From NCBI RefSeq assembly GCF_005484965.1, contig NZ_CP034036.1, positions 4,092,001-4,156,000 on the forward strand: a stretch of DNA of 64,000 nt. Reading direction: 5' to 3'. Below are positions 1 through 7,244 of the stretch, piece by piece. The stretch's first letter is position 1. Each line of letters begins with the position of its first letter. The stretch comes from Brenneria nigrifluens DSM 30175 = ATCC 13028 (lineage in GTDB: Bacteria; Pseudomonadota; Gammaproteobacteria; Enterobacterales; Enterobacteriaceae). The position numbers and the translations under genes are program-made. Under the pieces are notes generated by a model that was not told where the DNA came from, did not search any database, and was given only the letters and a program-made list of their open reading frames with translations.

Positions 1-8
1 GATGACGG

Positions 9-923
9 TTAACTGGCAGTTGCATTTGACGAAAGCGGCACTGAATCCTTGTCTGCATAGGTCATGTACACAACCTCACCTTCAGGCTCTATTCGTCCAC
101 CATCAACATGTTCACCACGGTCGTAACAGTCATAGCCACTGCGTTCCGCATCCGGCATAAACCAGGCATGCTCGACCTGGCAACTAAACTGCTCTGATAA
201 TATCCCGATAACTTCGCCTGCCGGCGGATACCACGGAGAGTCGAAATGCACCGTTAACGTGTTGATACCGTCACGAACGCAGCCGACGTTATGCCCACAT
301 GGCCATTCAACCCCGTACTGGCGGCCATAAAGCCCGGGCGTTGTCGACACGTTCCGTAACAGATCCCCAGAACCATTCAGTTCAGTGGCCAAACGTGTCG
401 GTATCAGCATCAGCATATCGCACGGGGCGGTATACTCAGGCATCATGCCCAGACGTTCCCAGCAATTGCCGGCATCAATAACGGGGCTGATGCCGACGAT
501 GCCAAACCAGTCCGCATACTGACGGGTGAGCACATCCGCAATACGATCCTGCGCTACGGCCGGGATATTTTCCCACTTCACCGCATCGATGCCTGACTGT
601 CGATAAAGACGTTCAATCAGTCGAATGTTCTCTGTCGTTAACGGCACATCCGCTTTCAGCAACCCAATCCATTGTTCAAAGGCCAGATTCTGCGGCGATG
701 CCACGCCAGGATGCGCCAGTAATCCTGGATAGGGTTCATAGATACCGGGCTTTACCGTCGCCGGCTTCAATATGCCGGCGCAACCTGCCAAAAACAGGCG
801 GCAGCTCTGCAAAATGGCATGACGATAATCAGGCACCAGATGGCCATTGGCCCATTTTTGCACCTCATCCACAAACACGGATTGGCCAGTGATAATCAAA
901 CGATTGTTGCACCAGTTCGACAT
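9..923 (-). CDS. DUF1281-like (YubB ferredoxin-like) mobile element protein
   Basis: Protein of 304 residues starting MSNWCNNRLIITG, the typical opening of the DUF1281/YubB-like family found on plasmids and ICEs; the molecular role is unknown. I chose the ATG at 923 because AGGAG lies 7 bases upstream; an in-frame start 45 bases earlier would read through the leader hairpin. No signal peptide or membrane segment is seen, so it should be cytoplasmic. It is the last visible gene of the accessory operon and has its own pseudoknot leader. Its position with ardC suggests a role soon after transfer, but that is inference. Confidence 0.7.
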   Translation of the reverse strand: MSNWCNNRLIITGQSVFVDEVQKWANGHLVPDYRHAILQSCRLFLAGCAGILKPATVKPGIYEPYPGLLAHPGVASPQNLAFEQWIGLLKADVPLTTENIRLIERLYRQSGIDAVKWENIPAVAQDRIADVLTRQYADWFGIVGISPVIDAGNCWERLGMMPEYTAPCDMLMLIPTRLATELNGSGDLLRNVSTTPGLYGRQYGVEWPCGHNVGCVRDGINTLTVHFDSPWYPPAGEVIGILSEQFSCQVEHAWFMPDAERSGYDCYDRGEHVDGGRIEPEGEVVYMTYADKDSVPLSSNATAS

Positions 924-990
924 GGTAGTTCTCCTCTTCTTTACAAGAAAAAGAGGGAGTTCCCCCATAGGGGAATGTCTCCCCCTATGG
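924..990 (-). promoter_or_regulatory. Pseudoknot leader of the DUF1281-like gene
   Basis: On the minus strand CCCATAGGGG pairs with CCCCTATGGG, while the GGGGGAG inside the first arm can pair with downstream CTCCCTC, giving interleaved helices. The Shine-Dalgarno GAGGAG resembles the first strand of the second helix, so CTCCCTC could mask it instead. One of eight leaders of this architecture in the window; this is among the less exact fits. Confidence 0.5.
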
Positions 991-1038
991 GTCAGGTGTT
1001 AAATCATGACAGTCAGGCTGATTACGCCTTTCTCTCTG

Positions 1039-1314
1039 TTAGCTGTATTCCTCTTCCGCCGCCAGGATAACCTTCAACTCGTCGGCTTCACGGATATAGG
1101 GTGATAGTGGCTGATAGTCAGTGGAATCAATGCGTTCAAGGTGGTACTTGTCCACCAGGGTGTTGATCGCCTCAAATGGCCGTATCCCGGCCTCATCTAA
1201 AGCAATAACGCAATCGTCTTCACACAGCTCGGTATCGTTTAACGTCAGGCCAAAATATTTGGCCAGAAGCATGCCGGCAGTGGATTGCCAGATTTGTTGT
1301 TCATGATTCATCAT
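1039..1314 (-). CDS. CbtA/YeeV-family toxin homologue
   Basis: 91 residues. The segment IWQ-x5-LL-x4-GLTLNDT followed by a conserved AGI...AINTLVDKY...ERID block matches the CbtA/YkfI/YpjF toxin family, which in E. coli inhibits MreB and FtsZ assembly. It is shorter than E. coli CbtA (about 124 residues) and ends soon after the conserved core. No CbeA/YeeU-like antitoxin is adjacent. It starts 10 bases after ardC and has no leader of its own, so it is probably co-translated from the ardC transcript. Whether it still poisons the cytoskeleton is not known; family membership is a recognition from residue pattern. Confidence 0.7.
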   Translation of the reverse strand: MMNHEQQIWQSTAGMLLAKYFGLTLNDTELCEDDCVIALDEAGIRPFEAINTLVDKYHLERIDSTDYQPLSPYIREADELKVILAAEEEYS

Positions 1315-1324
1315 GATGCCTCTC

Positions 1325-2335
1325 TCATGCCGCCACCGCGGATTCAGTCGTCCCCATTTCTGCTTCGGCCAGAGGCGTTAACAGAAACTCGGATGCCTCC
1401 CTTGCCTGTTTGCTGGCACGAAAAATCGCACGTTTATCCTCATGCAGCACCTTAAGCCAGGACTCAAGGTAACTGTCGTGCTGGACATGACCGAAGAGCC
1501 CCAACTGCGCACATAAAAAAGCGCTGCCCAGCTCGGCCACCAGTTCTTCAAACGCATAAAGCGGATCGCCGAACCGGCGCGAAGTTAAGGTGATCCCCTC
1601 ACGATTAAGCCGTTTGGCATGACCGGTACTGTGTACCAGTTCATGCAGCAACGTTGACCAGTAGTCCGCCTCGGTTCGAAACTGCCGAACCTGCGGCAAA
1701 ACAATCTGGTCGCGGCCCGGTGAGTAAAACGCCTTGTCCTGGTAAATCCGGTCAAATTGAACGCCACAGGCTTCAACCATCGTATTAACCTGTTCCTGAA
1801 CTTTCCCATCAACCCGCGTGACATCCTGTTCCGGAGCATCTGCCGGCGGTTCGCCGACAACGCAATCCGGGAGGTCATCACACTGGGCGACGTTAAACAG
1901 ATACAGGGGTTTCAGCATGGGTATTCGCATTTTCAGCGGGTTCCCGTCGTCGTCCAGTTGCGGCTTACCGTCGGCATCTTCCACCTGTTTATCCCAGGGT
2001 TTGAATACCACGGCCAGTGTCGCGCTCTCGCCTGCGCGCACATGGCCACCGACGGCTTGCGCCTGTTTGTAGGTTAACCAGCGATTAGCCTCATAGCCCT
2101 TCTCAGCAGCAGCTATCCATAACAGCAATACATTGACGCCGCTGTAGAGATAACCGGTCGTGCCGTTACACGGCATGGCGGCATGCGAAGAAATACGGCG
2201 CTGATTGGTTCGCCATGGCTTACGCCAGGGCAAGGTTCCATTCTCTATGGCCACAATGATTTTGTCCGTCACCTGCTGATACAGATCCGGACGGTCGCCA
2301 CGAGATTGAGTGAACTGACGTGATGTTTTTTTCAT
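1325..2335 (-). CDS. ardC: ArdC-like antirestriction protein
   Basis: 336 residues. The N-terminal part (about residues 10-130: DLYQQVTDKIIVAIENG..., GYLYSGVNVLLLW) is the ArdC N-terminal ssDNA-binding domain (DUF1738). The C-terminal part carries a zincin motif HELVHSTGH (HExxH). ArdC proteins coat incoming single-stranded DNA and protect it from type I and II restriction in the recipient. Start at 2335 chosen from AGGAG six bases upstream. It heads a two-gene unit with the CbtA-like toxin and is preceded by a pseudoknot leader. Family assignment is firm; antirestriction activity here is inferred. Confidence 0.9.
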   Translation of the reverse strand: MKKTSRQFTQSRGDRPDLYQQVTDKIIVAIENGTLPWRKPWRTNQRRISSHAAMPCNGTTGYLYSGVNVLLLWIAAAEKGYEANRWLTYKQAQAVGGHVRAGESATLAVVFKPWDKQVEDADGKPQLDDDGNPLKMRIPMLKPLYLFNVAQCDDLPDCVVGEPPADAPEQDVTRVDGKVQEQVNTMVEACGVQFDRIYQDKAFYSPGRDQIVLPQVRQFRTEADYWSTLLHELVHSTGHAKRLNREGITLTSRRFGDPLYAFEELVAELGSAFLCAQLGLFGHVQHDSYLESWLKVLHEDKRAIFRASKQAREASEFLLTPLAEAEMGTTESAVAA

Positions 2336-2402
2336 GGAGTGCTCCTCATAAAAAAAGGCGCATTCCTCCCCTGGTGGCGAAGAATACGCCCTGGGGGACA
2401 GA
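2336..2402 (-). promoter_or_regulatory. Pseudoknot leader of ardC
   Basis: CCCC pairs with GGGG; GGCGTATTCTT pairs with AGGAATGCGCC with G-U wobbles, and the two helices interleave. The downstream strand also matches 8 of 10 positions of the Shine-Dalgarno region GGAGCACTCC. Same architecture as the neighbouring leaders with different sequence. Confidence 0.6.
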
Positions 2403-2409
2403 AAAAGGG

Positions 2410-3012
2410 TTAGCAAGCGGGGTAACGTATCGCCCCTAGCGCGTTGACCGAGTCAATGCGTTGTTTCAGTAACCTGAAAGCGGCCTGGAACTCTTCCCGA
2501 TCGCGCGGTTTAGCCCGTTTGCAAGCGGTGTAGCAAGCCGTTCCCAGCAAGTTGATGGCGCTGTTACGCCAGCGTTTCAGTTCCGATTTACCGACACATG
2601 CCGGATAATGGACGTTAGCCTGTTGCAACAGACGCGCCGCCATTCGACGGTAATCAGCAACGCATACCCACTCAACAGGAGCAACATGAATGATGAGTTC
2701 CTCTTTGAGTAAATGTATCCGTAACTGATTGCCTTCAGACAGTATTCGTTCAGCAGCCTTTGCATCCAGTTTGAGGTGCTCGCAAAAATCATCACCACCG
2801 GCAAATTCACAGGCAGTATCGTACCAGTCCTCATCCTTTTCAGGATTGCAGCCATCCGCATAAACCAGATACTTGATATGACCATCTTTTCGCCACGCTC
2901 CCTCCGCCGACATCAGGTAAATCCCCTGATCCTTGACCAGCAACAACTCACACTGGTTAGCCAAAGTTTCCTCGACGACCGGACGCAATTCCGCAGGGTT
3001 AAAATGCAACAT
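2410..3012 (-). CDS. DUF3085 domain protein
   Basis: 200 residues. The opening FNPAELRPVVEETLA and the LLLVKDQGIYLMS segment are typical of the DUF3085 family of ICE and plasmid proteins; function unknown. The start at 3012 follows AAGGAGACAAAC; an upstream in-frame TTG would remove the Shine-Dalgarno and is rejected. The C-terminal half (about 120-200) is helical and rich in Arg and Cys. It has its own pseudoknot leader and sits between ardC and a 210-residue unknown in the accessory operon. Confidence 0.8.
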   Translation of the reverse strand: MLHFNPAELRPVVEETLANQCELLLVKDQGIYLMSAEGAWRKDGHIKYLVYADGCNPEKDEDWYDTACEFAGGDDFCEHLKLDAKAAERILSEGNQLRIHLLKEELIIHVAPVEWVCVADYRRMAARLLQQANVHYPACVGKSELKRWRNSAINLLGTACYTACKRAKPRDREEFQAAFRLLKQRIDSVNALGAIRYPAC

Positions 3013-3078
3013 GTTTGTCTCCTTCAATAACGGAGACAGCTTCCCGGGAAGGAAAGCTCCCTCCGGGGATTAACGCCT
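3013..3078 (-). promoter_or_regulatory. Pseudoknot leader of the DUF3085 gene
   Basis: CCCGG pairs with CCGGG; GGAGGGAGCTT pairs with AAGCTGTCTCC with one mismatch and one wobble; helices interleave. TGTCTCC is also perfectly complementary to GGAGACA at the Shine-Dalgarno. Rfam lists a candidate cis-regulatory RNA named for DUF3085; I cannot test membership here. Confidence 0.65.
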
Positions 3079-3117
3079 TAAAGGCGCAGGGGTGTTTAGC
3101 TCAAAGCCGTAAAGTCA

Positions 3118-3750
3118 TCAGTATTCGTAAAAACTTTCCGCTTTTAGTTGATACAAACGATGTTCGGTTTCAGTCAGGATCCGCCAATCGTCTTTATTCA
3201 GAGAACGCTTCGGATCGGACAGAAAAGTAAGTAAAAGCTCGTCTACAGAGCCCGCCATCACTGTCACGGAAGACGGTGAAAGCGGAGCCGATAACACAGG
3301 CCAGCCCAGATTCCGGTTCAGCCAACGTAACGGCATAGACCAACTGGCTTCGCCGGCAGAGGAATGCACCCGAAAATTATTTCGGCAGAGACTGTGCAAC
3401 AGCACCATGACAAGCCGACTAAAAAAATCATAGGGTTGATGCTGCGGGGTAAATTCCTGAACGCAAAGTGTGTTGTTGCTACGTATACGTTCGACAGTAA
3501 TGACATCCGGTCGGTGTTCAGCATCAGTTTCGCCTGAAAAGACCAGAACGCCAGCGTCAGGGAACAGACCAGAGGCATCAGTCAGTGCCCTGTGCTGCCC
3601 ATCATACGGACGCAAAACAGAGGGTAATTTCCAAAATGTGTCCGTCACTGCCAGCACAAAATTTTGCCAATCGTGAGGGGCAACAGTATTCACCTGCTCA
3701 ATGGTGTAAGTGATGGGTTCAACCGTGGGGTTGAAAGATAACGCGCTCAT
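3118..3750 (-). CDS. Conserved ICE protein of unknown function (210 aa)
   Basis: I do not recognise a domain. The 210-residue protein is soluble in appearance, without signal peptide or membrane segment, with an acidic, hydrophobic N-terminal half and a C-terminal helical end rich in Glu and Tyr. GGAGG lies 8 bases before the ATG. A pseudoknot leader precedes it and DUF3085 follows, so it belongs to the accessory operon and is probably expressed with ardC. Confidence 0.65.
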   Translation of the reverse strand: MSALSFNPTVEPITYTIEQVNTVAPHDWQNFVLAVTDTFWKLPSVLRPYDGQHRALTDASGLFPDAGVLVFSGETDAEHRPDVITVERIRSNNTLCVQEFTPQHQPYDFFSRLVMVLLHSLCRNNFRVHSSAGEASWSMPLRWLNRNLGWPVLSAPLSPSSVTVMAGSVDELLLTFLSDPKRSLNKDDWRILTETEHRLYQLKAESFYEY

Positions 3751-3822
3751 GAATAAATCCTCCAGGAAGAAATGAAGGGGGATTTATCCCCCGGACGGGA
3801 ATAAATCCCCGTCAGGGTCAGT
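3751..3822 (-). promoter_or_regulatory. Pseudoknot leader of the 210-aa gene
   Basis: CCCTGAC pairs with GTCCGGG (one G-U) and GGGGATTTATTC with GGATAAATCCCC, interleaved. The last strand also pairs with GGATTTATT overlapping the Shine-Dalgarno (GGAGGATTTATTC). One of the clearest examples. Confidence 0.7.
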
Positions 3823-3843
3823 CGTTACAGAAAACCAAACGCT

Positions 3844-4194
3844 TTAATGGTAACGATAACGAAGTGAAGCAAGATGTTCGGCCAGAATCATTGCCGCCGC
3901 CATTGCCTCCCTTTGAGTACGAAACACCACTGAAGCCGTTCCTGCTGTCAATGGCCGGATAGAAAAACGGTACTTCCCGGCATGGAATCCAGAACGAGAG
4001 ATGATTGACGCCCCCCAACCACCAGATGGCAGTGGGAAAGCTCTGGCCCTAAAGCTCAGATCGCCCATAGCGGTATGTTTCCACTCCCCTTCAATTACGC
4101 CTTCCAGTGCCGGGTTTATTCGGCACCAGAGCGAACGCAATTTTTCGGTGACGCGAAAAGTTGGGCGTAAGTAACGCAGTGAAAAGGTATGCAT
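3844..4194 (-). CDS. Conserved ICE protein of unknown function (116 aa)
   Basis: 116 residues, basic, no recognised domain. The middle holds a Ser/Gly-rich stretch (LPSGGWGASIISRSG), followed by a helix rich in Ala and the ending LASLRYRYH. AGGAG lies 7 bases before the ATG. The decayed gene at 4859-5043 ends in a similar way (SARLRYRF), suggesting it was a paralogue. Has its own pseudoknot leader. Confidence 0.6.
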   Translation of the reverse strand: MHTFSLRYLRPTFRVTEKLRSLWCRINPALEGVIEGEWKHTAMGDLSFRARAFPLPSGGWGASIISRSGFHAGKYRFSIRPLTAGTASVVFRTQREAMAAAMILAEHLASLRYRYH

Positions 4195-4262
4195 GGTGTT
4201 TCTCCTGTAAAAACGGGAAACACCCGTCCCATCGGGAAGGTATTTCCCGATGGGTAAGCCAA
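4195..4262 (-). promoter_or_regulatory. Pseudoknot leader of the 116-aa gene
   Basis: CCCATC pairs with GATGGG; CGGGAAATACC pairs with GGTGTTTCCCG (one G-U). The same GGTGTTTC is perfectly complementary to GAAACACC between the Shine-Dalgarno and the start codon. A competing simple hairpin of 11 pairs (CCCATCGGGAA with TTCCCGATGGG) is also possible. Confidence 0.7.
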
Positions 4263-4396
4263 CTGCAAAGCAGACTGGCCTCTAGGTAAAATGACAGAAG
4301 CTCCCTCACAGGGAGTCCCCTGCCGGGTGAATAAAAACACACGCTATGCCGCCGAATCTGCGCGGAGGCATAGCCGCAACATCGTCATTCTCAGAC

Positions 4397-4777
4397 TCAG
4401 AAGCCGAGCACCGCAATGGCTTCGTCGCCCTCGCCGTTAATTTTGCCGTTGGACAAGCTCCATGCCCACGCCTCTGCGTGGACTTCGTTACCCAGACGGT
4501 GCAGGTTGCTCAACACTTCCCGACCGCTCTCAGAAAGTTCCGGCAGGACATCCCGCTTCAGGTAATACAGGAAGAAACCGAAAGTTTCGCCGACGCTAAT
4601 AACAGTATTTTCCAGATCGGTCAGCTCATGAGGTGCTTCCCGTTCCTGACGAAGTCCGAGCCGACGACAGGCTCTTGCGGTATACAGCTCGCCTTCAATC
4701 GCGCAAAGGTAGAAAAGCACATCCAGGGACGTTTTCAGGTCAAAAACATTAGTACGGAAGTTAATTGGGGTATTCAT
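4397..4777 (-). CDS. Conserved ICE protein of unknown function (126 aa)
   Basis: 126 residues, mainly helical, acidic; opens MNTPINFRTNVFDLKTSLDV and contains the segment LRQEREAPHELTDLENTVIS. No catalytic motif, signal peptide or membrane segment is seen. Start 4777 follows GAGG at 8 bases. It is part of the accessory operon and carries the textbook example of the pseudoknot leader directly upstream. Confidence 0.6.
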   Translation of the reverse strand: MNTPINFRTNVFDLKTSLDVLFYLCAIEGELYTARACRRLGLRQEREAPHELTDLENTVISVGETFGFFLYYLKRDVLPELSESGREVLSNLHRLGNEVHAEAWAWSLSNGKINGEGDEAIAVLGF

Positions 4778-4838
4778 CGGTAAATCCTCTTTAAAGCGGG
4801 ATTTACCCCCTGAACGGAAGTAAATCCCGTCAGGGTAT
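4778..4838 (-). promoter_or_regulatory. Pseudoknot leader of the 126-aa gene
   Basis: CCCTGA pairs with TTCAGGG and CGGGATTTAC with GTAAATCCCG, in the order A-B-A'-B'. GTAAATCC is also fully complementary to GGATTTAC that runs from the Shine-Dalgarno (GAGGATTTACCG) to the start. No mismatches, so it is the best model for the family. Confidence 0.75.
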
Positions 4839-4858
4839 TAGTGAGTAAAATGACCGTT

Positions 4859-5043
4859 TTAAAAGCGATAACGCAGTCTGGCAGATAACATGCGCACGAG
4901 CGGCAAAATTACCTGCTTCATTGACGTACCAGCGACTAAAGCGCGGCGGGCGTCATACGAAGTGATATTCGCTGGACGGTCGATTTGACACGCTGCAGGG
5001 TTGAGAACAAATCAGAAACAACTGAATACGTAAAAGCCGGCAT
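4859..5043 (-). pseudogene. Frameshifted small ICE gene
   Basis: From the ATG at 5043 (Shine-Dalgarno GGAG) the frame runs 35 codons to TAG. A second frame, open from about codon 13 to a TAA at 4859, encodes a plausible continuation ending in SARLRYRF, like the end of the 116-residue neighbour. One indel between codons 10 and 20 would join them into a protein of about 60 residues. I therefore call it a decayed paralogue. Its leader is intact. Confidence 0.5.
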
Positions 5044-5103
5044 GGTGTTTCTCCAATAAAGAAGGGAAACACTTGCCCAGGGGGAAGGTATTCCCCGGGG
5101 GAC
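5044..5103 (-). promoter_or_regulatory. Pseudoknot leader of the frameshifted gene
   Basis: CCCCGGGGAA pairs with TTCCCCCTGGG region; GTGTTTCCC can pair upstream with GGGAA or downstream with GAAACAC next to the Shine-Dalgarno. The spacer between the Shine-Dalgarno and start is the same as in the 4195-4262 leader. Confidence 0.5.
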
Positions 5104-5154
5104 TGGATTGTGACAACCACAATCACATCAATTTCGTGCATAGAGTCTGAAACT

Positions 5155-5365
5155 ACCTTCATCACCGTTAAGTGATCCCTGTTCTCAAAGGCTAAACAGG
5201 GTTACCGCCACTGGGGCTTCCTCTTTCAGGCTACAAGGATATTCGCGATCGCCGAAGGCGTTTCTCACAGATCGCTGAAACATTGGATGGCACTCACCCG
5301 AAGGCGCCTCTCACAGAGTGCTGAGGCATTGGCTGGTTGTCCGAAGACAACAAGTAAGCCTGTTT
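5155..5365 (-). ncRNA. Structured ICE RNA, copy 1 (tandem pseudoknots)
   Basis: About 211 nt, closely similar to 7937-8141 and 50262-50476. Reading the minus strand: a hairpin GTTGTC-UUCG-GACAAC; two tandem pseudoknot units (helices GCCTC/GAGGC with GCACTC/GAGTGC, then GTTTC/GAAAC with GCGATC/GATCGC), each enclosing a small UUCG-loop hairpin; then CCCTGTT/AACAGGG around an 11-base loop; then ATCAC/GTGAT. UUCG loops in C(UUCG)G form only on this strand, which fixes the transcribed strand. It lies just upstream of the accessory operon (5043 to 9) and downstream of a promoter. Function unknown. Confidence 0.7.
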
Positions 5366-5394
5366 ATTTTCAGACCACATGAGGGCTCTGTCAA
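5366..5394 (-). promoter_or_regulatory. Sigma70-like promoter of structured RNA copy 1
   Basis: Minus strand TTGACA (5389-5394), 17-base spacer, GAAAAT (5366-5371). The same arrangement precedes copy 3, which supports it as the real promoter of this RNA and of the accessory operon. Confidence 0.55.
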
Positions 5395-5422
5395 GACGAT
5401 TTACCGACAAATCAGAAGCGAT

Positions 5423-5452
5423 AAAAAGCCGCAGCCCTGTGTGAGCTGCGGC
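5423..5452 (-). terminator. Rho-independent terminator after the ner-like gene
   Basis: Minus strand stem GCCGCAG / CTGCGGC followed by TTTTT. Nearly the same stem occurs after the integrase at 6196-6227. Confidence 0.8.
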
Positions 5453-5507
5453 GGCTACATCAATCATAACCATTAGTAAAGACGGCCCAACAGTTTGCAA
5501 ATCGTCC

Positions 5508-5729
5508 CTAACGGCTATCTGGCTTGCAGTAACGGGAAGGCCAGATTTCCTCAGGCGAAACACCCAGTTCTTCCGCAATCAGCTTTTCCCCTTTGGGCCA
5601 GTGCCTGGTGAGAGTATTCGCCAACGTAGAAGAGGCCAGCCCTGCTTTACGCGAAACCGCCGCCAGCGAAGTCCCCTGTTTTTTCAACGCCGCAATAATA
5701 TCGGCGGGATGCCAGTCCTGTTGATTCAT
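5508..5729 (-). CDS. Ner/Nlp-like DNA-binding regulator
   Basis: 73 residues. The pattern WHPADIIAALKKQGTSLAAVSRKAGLASSTLANTL... followed by WPKGEKLIAEELGV and IWPSRY is the Ner/Nlp (SfsB-like) helix-turn-helix family, phage Mu Ner relatives that repress early promoters. Start ATG 5729 has GAGG 8 bases upstream and overlaps the stop of the 31-codon gene (ATGA), so the two are translationally coupled. Ends at a terminator. Probably regulates nearby ICE or immunity promoters; target unknown. Confidence 0.85.
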   Translation of the reverse strand: MNQQDWHPADIIAALKKQGTSLAAVSRKAGLASSTLANTLTRHWPKGEKLIAEELGVSPEEIWPSRYCKPDSR

Positions 5730-5821
5730 GCAGGCACCTCTTCAAAGCTTTCAGTGAAACATTCGCAAAAGCGGGAAGGAATGGTAAATCGGGGGTAAAT
5801 CCGGGTGAGGGTTTGAGCCAT
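5726..5821 (-). CDS. 31-aa peptide coupled to the Ner-like gene
   Basis: 31 codons (begins MAQTLTRIYPRF) with a strong Shine-Dalgarno GGAGG eight bases upstream and a stop overlapping the Ner-like start. Such short genes are common in P4-type immunity/ash regions. It could be a leader peptide controlling the regulator or a small effector; the sequence has no recognised motif. A longer in-frame reading back to 5986 covers the immunity RNA and is less likely. Confidence 0.5.
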   Translation of the reverse strand: MAQTLTRIYPRFTIPSRFCECFTESFEEVPA

Positions 5822-5859
5822 GAGGCAACCTCCAATGAGTAACAGATTATACCCACCAC

Positions 5860-6041
5860 CAGAGAGGCTAATCTCATGGGTGGTGGAACCGGACGGGGTT
5901 AGCCTTACCGGCCTCACTGACACCGGCGCATCTTTTGATGCCCCCGCCCGGCCCACCATTGAAACGTAGCCGAACGCACGACACAAAAAAAGCGCAGACG
6001 CGCCTTGTGTCGTCAGTGAAGTTTTTCAGGAGGCTAATCCC
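5860..6041 (-). ncRNA. P4 CI / P1 C4-like antisense immunity RNA region
   Basis: On the minus strand the motif ATTAGCCTC occurs twice (about 6027-6041 and 5860-5875), flanking a segment at 5895-5917 with AAGGCTAAC and GTGAGGC, complementary to both (10 of 11 positions for the first). This is the layout of phage P4 seqA-seqB-seqC and of P1 C4 RNA. The region between also contains the CGTTCGGCTACGTTTCAATG block typical of ash/icd leaders. A GC-rich hairpin (GCACCTG/CAGGTGC) lies just upstream. Probably an antisense RNA that terminates or represses the ner transcript. Confidence 0.5.
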
Positions 6042-6195
6042 GGCACCTGATTTTGCAGGTGCGGGTAAAAGATACCGCGTTTGATTATCTTCGGCAAGAT
6101 GATGCTGTTACATAAAATCGTATTTCACTTCAAAGTGATGGATCACGCTTATCCTATTCAAGGTGTTAAATCGATTTATCGACAAGTTAAAGAAA

Positions 6196-6227
6196 TAAAA
6201 AAGCCGCAGCCCCGATTGAGCTGCGGC
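6196..6227 (-). terminator. Rho-independent terminator after the recombinase gene
   Basis: Minus strand stem GCCGCAG / CTGCGGC followed by TTTTTTA. It separates the recombinase from the immunity region. Confidence 0.8.
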
Positions 6228-6344
6228 GAAAATTTTAAAAAAAATTAATAACTCAGAAAATATCTTCACACACGTATTCATCATATGTTATTGACACAGA
6301 GCAATCTGAATTGATTAACTGTTAACATAGTAGTTGCAGTGTAT

Positions 6345-7244
6345 TTAATCCACATCACCTCTAAAATAAACCTGTTTGATATAACGCCCTCGCCCATCGC
6401 CGTGCCCCAAATCCATGGATACTAATGCTTCAGCCTCTGCCCGACTCATTCCATTTTTAACATGAAAACTTACGGCATCACGTGAATAAGCATAACGTAA
6501 ACTATGAGGAGCATCTTTACCGACCATCCCCGCCTCACGAACGATATTTCGATAACGTTCAATTGCAGTGTGTAAAGATGGCTTATCAATCAGCTTCCCA
6601 TTATTTTCATCACAGTATTTTATCGCTGCATCTAAAATAGAAAAAACTTTCTCTCGATTGAACACGGTTGTTTCCCGTGGACGTCCGCCCTTGGTCCCGA
6701 AAACAACCCGAACTCGTTCGTTACCATTAATCAAAGACTGCTTCCACGTTTTTAATGATTTTGCCGACTGGACGATTTCTTCAGTTCTCAAACCTAAATA
6801 GCGAGCCAATTGAACTGCTATTGCAACGCCCTCATCTTTTTTTAATGAGTGGTTGATGACCGCCGCCAGCTTCTCATCCGTTATTGGTGTTTTCGTTCCA
6901 TCACGGTTTGCACCGGAAATACCCAACGCCTGGTTACTCAATTTTTCATGATTTGGGTCGGCCAGCTTATTTCTACCCGCCGCAGCCATGATTGAACGTA
7001 CCGCTGACATTTCATTTTGCAACGTGCGAAGCGATATATTCTCAGCCTGACGACTATGAATATATTTCTCAATATGAGACGTCTTGATGTGTTTTACATC
7101 CCTAATCTGAATATTTAACTTTGCCAAGCGCTCAGAAAAACGGTCGGCAATTCTGGAACGGTCAGCGACGGTTTTAAAACTCCCTCGTCCCTGGCGGGCG
7201 AGTGTGACAAGCTGTTTGCCGAGTTGTTTACTGAATCTGGACAT
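6345..7244 (-). CDS. Tyrosine site-specific recombinase (integrase-domain ICE protein)
   Basis: 299 residues. Catalytic pattern of tyrosine recombinases: LGLRTEE (first Arg), a Lys/GGRPRET beta-hairpin, HSLRYAYSRD (H-x-x-R), LGHGDGRGRYIKQVYF with the presumptive nucleophile Tyr in the RYIKQVY segment. The N-terminal part (about 40-110) is a SAM-like core-binding domain. Start 7244 has GGAG eight bases upstream. This internal recombinase is a regular, conserved member of SPI-7/PFGI-type ICEs and is distinct from the end-proximal integrase; its substrate is not established. It follows structured RNA copy 2 at a distance of about 690 bases. Confidence 0.85.
   Translation of the reverse strand: MSRFSKQLGKQLVTLARQGRGSFKTVADRSRIADRFSERLAKLNIQIRDVKHIKTSHIEKYIHSRQAENISLRTLQNEMSAVRSIMAAAGRNKLADPNHEKLSNQALGISGANRDGTKTPITDEKLAAVINHSLKKDEGVAIAVQLARYLGLRTEEIVQSAKSLKTWKQSLINGNERVRVVFGTKGGRPRETTVFNREKVFSILDAAIKYCDENNGKLIDKPSLHTAIERYRNIVREAGMVGKDAPHSLRYAYSRDAVSFHVKNGMSRAEAEALVSMDLGHGDGRGRYIKQVYFRGDVD

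Noticed and set aside
5822..5986. Longer reading of the 31-aa gene back to 5986 (ash-like)
   Set aside because: The added part covers the antisense immunity RNA segments; the internal ATG has a far better Shine-Dalgarno.
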